From assembly GCF_005280275.1 (NCBI RefSeq), contig NZ_CP040021.1, positions 1,513,001 to 1,577,000 of the forward strand: 64,000 nt of DNA, given 5' to 3'. This DNA is from Salinivibrio kushneri (lineage in GTDB: Bacteria > Pseudomonadota > Gammaproteobacteria > Enterobacterales > Vibrionaceae). Below the pieces are notes generated by a model. It saw only the letters and a program-made list of their open reading frames with translations. It was not told where the DNA came from and searched no databases. The translations under genes and the position numbers were made by a program. The stretch's first letter is position 1, and each line of letters opens with the position of its first letter. Below are positions 60,635-64,000 of the stretch, piece after piece.

Positions 60635-60765
60635 GTATTCTCCCTGGAGGATGGCTAACGTCCAACTAAGTTGTGAGCACGCTACCATATTACCTAAGCA
60701 CTGCGCAGTAACCACTAAAAATTTTAAACCAAAAGAGCCGAGAATTGCGAATCAGCTTGATTTTT

Positions 60766-61336
60766 TTATACATTGGTTCTCGGGATATCAGGCAGTTCTG
60801 CACCGAGGTTTACTACTAGACTTCCAGACATTTTCTCATATTCTAAAAAAGTTGGATTCGGATAAATATCCCCAGAATAGAGCTCTTCTTGATACAGATA
60901 GAGCAACATAGTGAACAAACCACAAAGAGCGTTTTTTACATTTTCCTGATTGGCTTTTTTTGCATGGGTAGAGCGATTATGCTTTACATTATTATAATCA
61001 ACCCACCATTGAGAGTTTCTATTATCATTCCACCTTAACCAAGGTTTAATCGTTAGATCATATCGTGGGATCAAACACTCAACCGCATACAAGTTGGGAT
61101 ATGCTTCTCTAAGCTCATTTCTATAATTATCCATATTTCTAGCTGAACTTGAGTTATTGATTTTTTTTACAAACAAGCTTAGCGATGACATCTGTTTCAG
61201 AGCATATAGCCAAATATAGCTTTGTATAGGCAATAGAATAAGTTAGAGCATTTTCATCACTCAACTCTACGTATTCAACTGTTTCCACGAAGTCTTTCTC
61301 CAATGAAAGAAAATGTTGCCAATGTGGCAATTTCAT
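60766..61336 (-). pseudogene. HEPN-like helical protein gene split by a +1 shift in an A8 tract
   Basis: Two overlapping frames read as one protein of about 189 residues. The first (start 61336, GAGGAG six bases upstream) gives KLPHWQHFLSLEKDFVETVE up to AKLVCKK and stops at 61154; the second continues KINNSSSARNMDNYRNELRE to the stop at 60766. They join at a run of eight A on the coding strand (61161-61168); seven A would restore one frame. The second half holds WWVDYNNVKHNRSTHAKKAN followed by ALCGLFTMLLYLYQ, like several HEPN-related proteins. Possible readings: a broken gene, phase variation, polymerase slippage, or a sequencing error. It lies 130 bases before the RelA/SpoT gene on the same strand. 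Confidence 0.65.
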
Positions 61337-61415
61337 ACGCACTCCTCAAAATGTATAACAGAAAGCTAACCGGCGCGAGGAACGAGCGTCCGTTTGAGCG
61401 GTTTGTTGGAAGCTC

Positions 61416-62054
61416 TCAATAAAACACTGAGCCAAGATTGACGATTCCGCGTACTTGCCCAAGAAGGTCTTCGTCCTCGTACTCTCGGCAAAGCTTGAGA
61501 AGCCTGTCGTACCCATATTTATTTGGGACTAGGATAGTTGTTTGTTCTAACTCGAATTCAAACCCGCCGGGAACCCGCCATTCTCGTTCGTGCGTCCAGT
61601 CGACGAAGTTATCGTCGTCGGATAGATCAAAGCGGACGATGCGCCACCACTCGTCTTCGCGAAGGATGGTCTTGGCCTTGTCTGTGTCCTCATAGACGAC
61701 CGGCCGACCCCCGACTGCATAGACATAGGGTTTCGGGAACATAAGCCCGACTCCGTGATACCGGACTTTGGCTCCCTCAACAGCTGATCGATATTGCTCC
61801 TCGGCGTGGATATTCTGAGACAACGAGTAAACTGGGACGTCTTGGAAGCAGGTTGCGGGGATACCACCACAGACAAATCCGTTGTCAGTTGTAGAGCCCG
61901 CTATCCTCCGCTCCTTCAATATGCTAACGAGCACATCAACTGGCCCTACCTTCTTCCCGTCTGATTCGCTCCCTCTTGTCAGGTGCACCAACTGGGAGGA
62001 AAGATCGGATCGTCCCGCTATCCTCTTGTTCCATATGTCTCGAGTATATCCCAT
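61416..62054 (-). CDS. Unrecognised protein, possible ADP-ribosyltransferase-like fold
   Basis: Protein of 212 residues. I do not recognise the family with certainty. Visible features: SSQLVHLTRGSES near residue 20 followed by VLVSILKERRIAGST, then GGIPATCFQDVPVYSLSQNI, GVGLMFPKPYVYAVGGRPVV, EDEWWRIVRFDLSDDD and VDWTHEREWRVPGG near residue 165. A His-Thr at the start of the first strand, the Ile-Leu helix and a late Glu in HEREW have the order of H-Y-E ADP-ribosyltransferases such as DarT, but this is guesswork. AAGGAG is 10 bases before the ATG. GC is higher than in the two genes downstream, so it may have a different origin. The stop is about 80 bases before the split gene. Confidence 0.6.
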   Translation of the reverse strand: MGYTRDIWNKRIAGRSDLSSQLVHLTRGSESDGKKVGPVDVLVSILKERRIAGSTTDNGFVCGGIPATCFQDVPVYSLSQNIHAEEQYRSAVEGAKVRYHGVGLMFPKPYVYAVGGRPVVYEDTDKAKTILREDEWWRIVRFDLSDDDNFVDWTHEREWRVPGGFEFELEQTTILVPNKYGYDRLLKLCREYEDEDLLGQVRGIVNLGSVFY

Positions 62055-62542
62055 GCGTACGCTACTCCTTCCAACATTGTTTTAGCGCGCACACTCACTG
62101 CCCCAAAACCGTTACACGCGCCTTTTTCTTACTGACTGTTATTAAAATACTTACAGCTCTTTATTTTTGTCTCATTATCGAGAAAGTGGGCAAAAAAGAC
62201 TATTTTTAAGGGCACACCCACGCTACCGCCCATCGATTGTCCGCATCCGGTAAGCGATCTGCCTCTTTGTTTACTTTTTAGCCTACCAAATGTCTAAATA
62301 CCTTTTCATGCGCTAGTGTCCAAAATGTTAGCTATCGCTTATTCTGTGATATTCGCTCCAAAAAATTACTTTGCGGTGGGGTTACAGGAGTCGCGTTTGG
62401 CGGGTGTAGGCTGGGAAAATAGCAGGCGTAAAAGTGTCGCCTTGGCGGTGTTTGGGGAGGCAGACAGCCGCCGTGGCTGGGTGTTGGCGAGGCTGGCAGC
62501 TGGCGTCTAGAAACTCGGCGGTGGTGAATTCTTTGGTTTAAT

Positions 62543-62573
62543 TTGACCAAACGCGGTCAACTGGTCTTTTTTT
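62543..62573 (+). terminator. Two overlapping hairpins with a T7 run before ybjL
   Basis: TTGACC pairs with GGTCAA six bases on, while GACCA can instead pair with TGGTC followed by T7. The two hairpins share the GACC bases and exclude each other. It may be a weak terminator ending transcripts that come from the island side, or an operator. Confidence 0.45.
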
Positions 62574-62627
62574 ACGCAAAATTAATCTTTATTTCACTAA
62601 ATTTGTACAACAAAGTGTGATTAAGGT

Positions 62628-62636
62628 TGGTATAAT
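62628..62636 (+). promoter_or_regulatory. Extended -10 promoter of ybjL
   Basis: TGGTATAAT is a perfect TATAAT with the TGn extension. No good -35 lies 17 bases upstream (CAACAA). Start of ybjL is 46 bases downstream. Confidence 0.55.
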
Positions 62637-62681
62637 TTTCACCACATTAACCCCCTGCACGCTCTGTCGGACATTTGTGCT

Positions 62682-64000
62682 GTGAATATAGACGTCAATA
62701 ACCTCCTGCTCCAAAACGATATTTTACTCCTTTTTGTGGTTCTCGCCCTCGGCCTCGCAGTCGGAAAGATCAAAATTGGTAGTGTGCAACTCGGCGGATC
62801 CATCGGCGTGTTGTTCACCGCGATCATTTTTGGCAACGCGGGGTTCACCTTCTCGCCTGATACCCTCAGTATCGGCTTTATGCTGTTTATCTATTGCGTG
62901 GGCATTGAGGCGGGGCCTAACTTTTTTGGCGTCTTTTTCCGTGACGGAAAATCATACCTATTGCTTGCCTTGGCGGTGTTACTCAGCGCCATTGGCTTAA
63001 CCCTGTTCTTTCAAAACCATTTGGGGCTAGATATCAGTATTGCCACCGGCATGATGGCTGGGGCACTCACCGCCACTCCGGTATTGGTGGGCGCGAAAGA
63101 TGCGCTTAACTCCGGCTTAACCGGTGCAGAAGGCGAACAGTTGGGGATGATGATTGATAACCTGAGCGTCGGCTATGCCATGGCCTACCTCACCGGCCTG
63201 GTGAGCTTGATTGTGCTGGCGAAATTGATGCCGAAGTTGCAGCGCCATAACCTTGAGCACTCCGCCCAACAGATTGCGATTGAGCGCGGCTTGGGCAGTG
63301 AATCACAGCGTAAAGTCTATTTACCCATTATTCGTGCGTATCGGGTCGGGCCTGAATTGATCGATTGGATTGATGGCCGCAACCTGCGTGAGTTGGGTAT
63401 TTATCGCCAAACCGGCTGTTATATCGAGCGCATTCGCCGTAACGGCATTTTGGCTAACCCCGATGGGGACGCCATTTTGCAGCAAGGCGACGAGATTGCC
63501 TTAGTGGGCTATCCCGACAGCCACGCGCGGCTGGACCCCAGCTTCCGTAACGGTAAAGAAGTGTTTGACCGCGACCTGCTCGACTTACGCATTGTCGAAG
63601 AAGAAATCGTAGTAAAAAATGACTGCGTGGCGCAGAAAAAGCTGTCGGATTTAAACCTGTCGGAATACGGCTGCTTTTTAAACCGTGTGGTGCGCGCTCA
63701 GGTTGAGATGCCGATGGATCAAGGGATTATCCTTAACAAAGGCGATGTGCTGCAAATCAGTGGTGAGAAAAGCCGGGTAAAAGGCTTGGCCGACCGCATC
63801 GGCTTTATCTCGATTCATAGCCAGATGTCGGATTTGCTCGCCTTTTGCTGCTTCTTTATTTTGGGGCTGGGCTTAGGGATGATCACCCTCACTTTCGGTC
63901 AAGTGACCTTCGGCCTAGGTAATGCCGCTGGCTTGCTGTTGGCGGGGATCAGCCTCGGCTTTTTACGTGCCAACCACCCCACTTTCGGCTATGTGCCCCA
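62682..64000 (+). CDS. ybjL: Putative transporter YbjL (AspT/YidE family), N-terminal part
   Basis: The frame runs off the window; about 440 residues of the usual 560 are seen. It aligns by eye with E. coli YbjL throughout: [60 protein letters not shown], two RCK_C regulatory domains ([40 protein letters not shown]-like stretch), then [20 protein letters not shown]. The start is taken as GTG ([10 protein letters not shown], matching E. coli NINVAELL); no clear ribosome site precedes it. The family includes aspartate:alanine antiporters; the substrate of YbjL is unknown. In E. coli it lies next to grxA. Confidence 0.92.
   Translation, partial: MNIDVNNLLLQNDILLLFVVLALGLAVGKIKIGSVQLGGSIGVLFTAIIFGNAGFTFSPDTLSIGFMLFIYCVGIEAGPNFFGVFFRDGKSYLLLALAVLLSAIGLTLFFQNHLGLDISIATGMMAGALTATPVLVGAKDALNSGLTGAEGEQLGMMIDNLSVGYAMAYLTGLVSLIVLAKLMPKLQRHNLEHSAQQIAIERGLGSESQRKVYLPIIRAYRVGPELIDWIDGRNLRELGIYRQTGCYIERIRRNGILANPDGDAILQQGDEIALVGYPDSHARLDPSFRNGKEVFDRDLLDLRIVEEEIVVKNDCVAQKKLSDLNLSEYGCFLNRVVRAQVEMPMDQGIILNKGDVLQISGEKSRVKGLADRIGFISIHSQMSDLLAFCCFFILGLGLGMITLTFGQVTFGLGNAAGLLLAGISLGFLRANHPTFGYVP

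Larger units (their letters stand above)
62055..62681. other. Gene-less region before ybjL
   Basis: 627 bases. The left part (62060-62380) is AT-rich and without signals I can name. At 62390-62520 the sequence is very G-rich on the plus strand (GGCGGGTGTAGGCTGGG, GGTGTTTGGGGAGGCAG) and open on several frames, but none has a ribosome site. Nearer ybjL come an inverted-repeat/T-run element and an extended -10 promoter. No integrase, tRNA or attachment-type repeat was seen. Confidence 0.6.

Noticed and set aside
62316-62510. 64-codon plus-strand frame in the G-rich stretch before ybjL
   Set aside because: No ribosome site and no known motif; the stretch is open in several frames because of its composition.
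1-64000. tRNA, rRNA or riboswitch genes
   Set aside because: No cloverleaf with CCA end, rRNA-like stretch or known riboswitch core was noticed by eye; a covariance-model scan would be needed to exclude small RNAs.

Overview
The window reads as chromosome of a gammaproteobacterium of the Vibrionaceae type. The evidence is MukFEB instead of Smc, a Vibrio-type CsiV next to mfd, a CosR-like MarR regulator, the LolCDE-PilZ-mfd neighbourhood, and long stretches in the same gene order as Escherichia coli. Base composition is near 50% GC over most of the window, which would fit Salinivibrio or a close relative; this placement is inference from gene content and order, not from a marker gene. No rRNA, tRNA, CRISPR array, integrase or complete insertion sequence was seen.

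Layout. 1-7.6 kb: the end of a membrane-lipid acyltransferase gene, the L,D-transpeptidase ldtD, and a minus-strand operon (imelysin, di-haem oxidoreductase, second imelysin, DUF1513) behind a Fur-like box, probably a periplasmic iron-related system. 8-12.8 kb: CosR-like regulator, YdhF-type aldo/keto reductase, GNAT acetyltransferase and a chemotaxis receptor. 12.9-31.1 kb: core envelope and chromosome genes, namely mukB-mukE-mukF-cmoM, elyC, kdsB-ycaR-lpxK-msbA-comEC, a DUF2062 gene and lolC-lolD-lolE. Together these serve chromosome condensation, Kdo and lipid A synthesis and export, and lipoprotein sorting. 31.3-45 kb: degenerate PilZ gene, mfd, csiV, rhlE, ndh, ycfP, a DUF6279 lipoprotein, thiK, lpoB, ycfL, hinT and a dihydroorotase gene. 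The ycfP-to-hinT run matches the E. coli locus except that nagZ is absent from its usual slot. 45-54.5 kb: an orphan double ABC ATPase, class I fumarase, pabB-nudL, and sdaC-sdaA for serine uptake and deamination. 54.6-56.7 kb: satP, nfsA and grxA.

56.7-62.3 kb is the accessory region. It lies between grxA and ybjL, which are close neighbours in E. coli. It holds a YefM/YoeB-type toxin-antitoxin pair coupled to a DUF4282 membrane protein, an arylamine N-acetyltransferase, a pair of inverted palindromic repeats, an AT-rich four-helix membrane protein, a stand-alone RelA/SpoT-type nucleotide synthetase, a helical (HEPN-like) gene broken by one extra A in an A8 tract, and an unrecognised protein that could have an ADP-ribosyltransferase-like fold. 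The composition and content look like a small defence or stress island. The synthetase and its two upstream neighbours are the best candidate for a little-described system. The window ends inside ybjL.

Coding starts were moved from the longest open frame wherever a better ribosome-binding site or family alignment supported it; such cases are stated in the entries.
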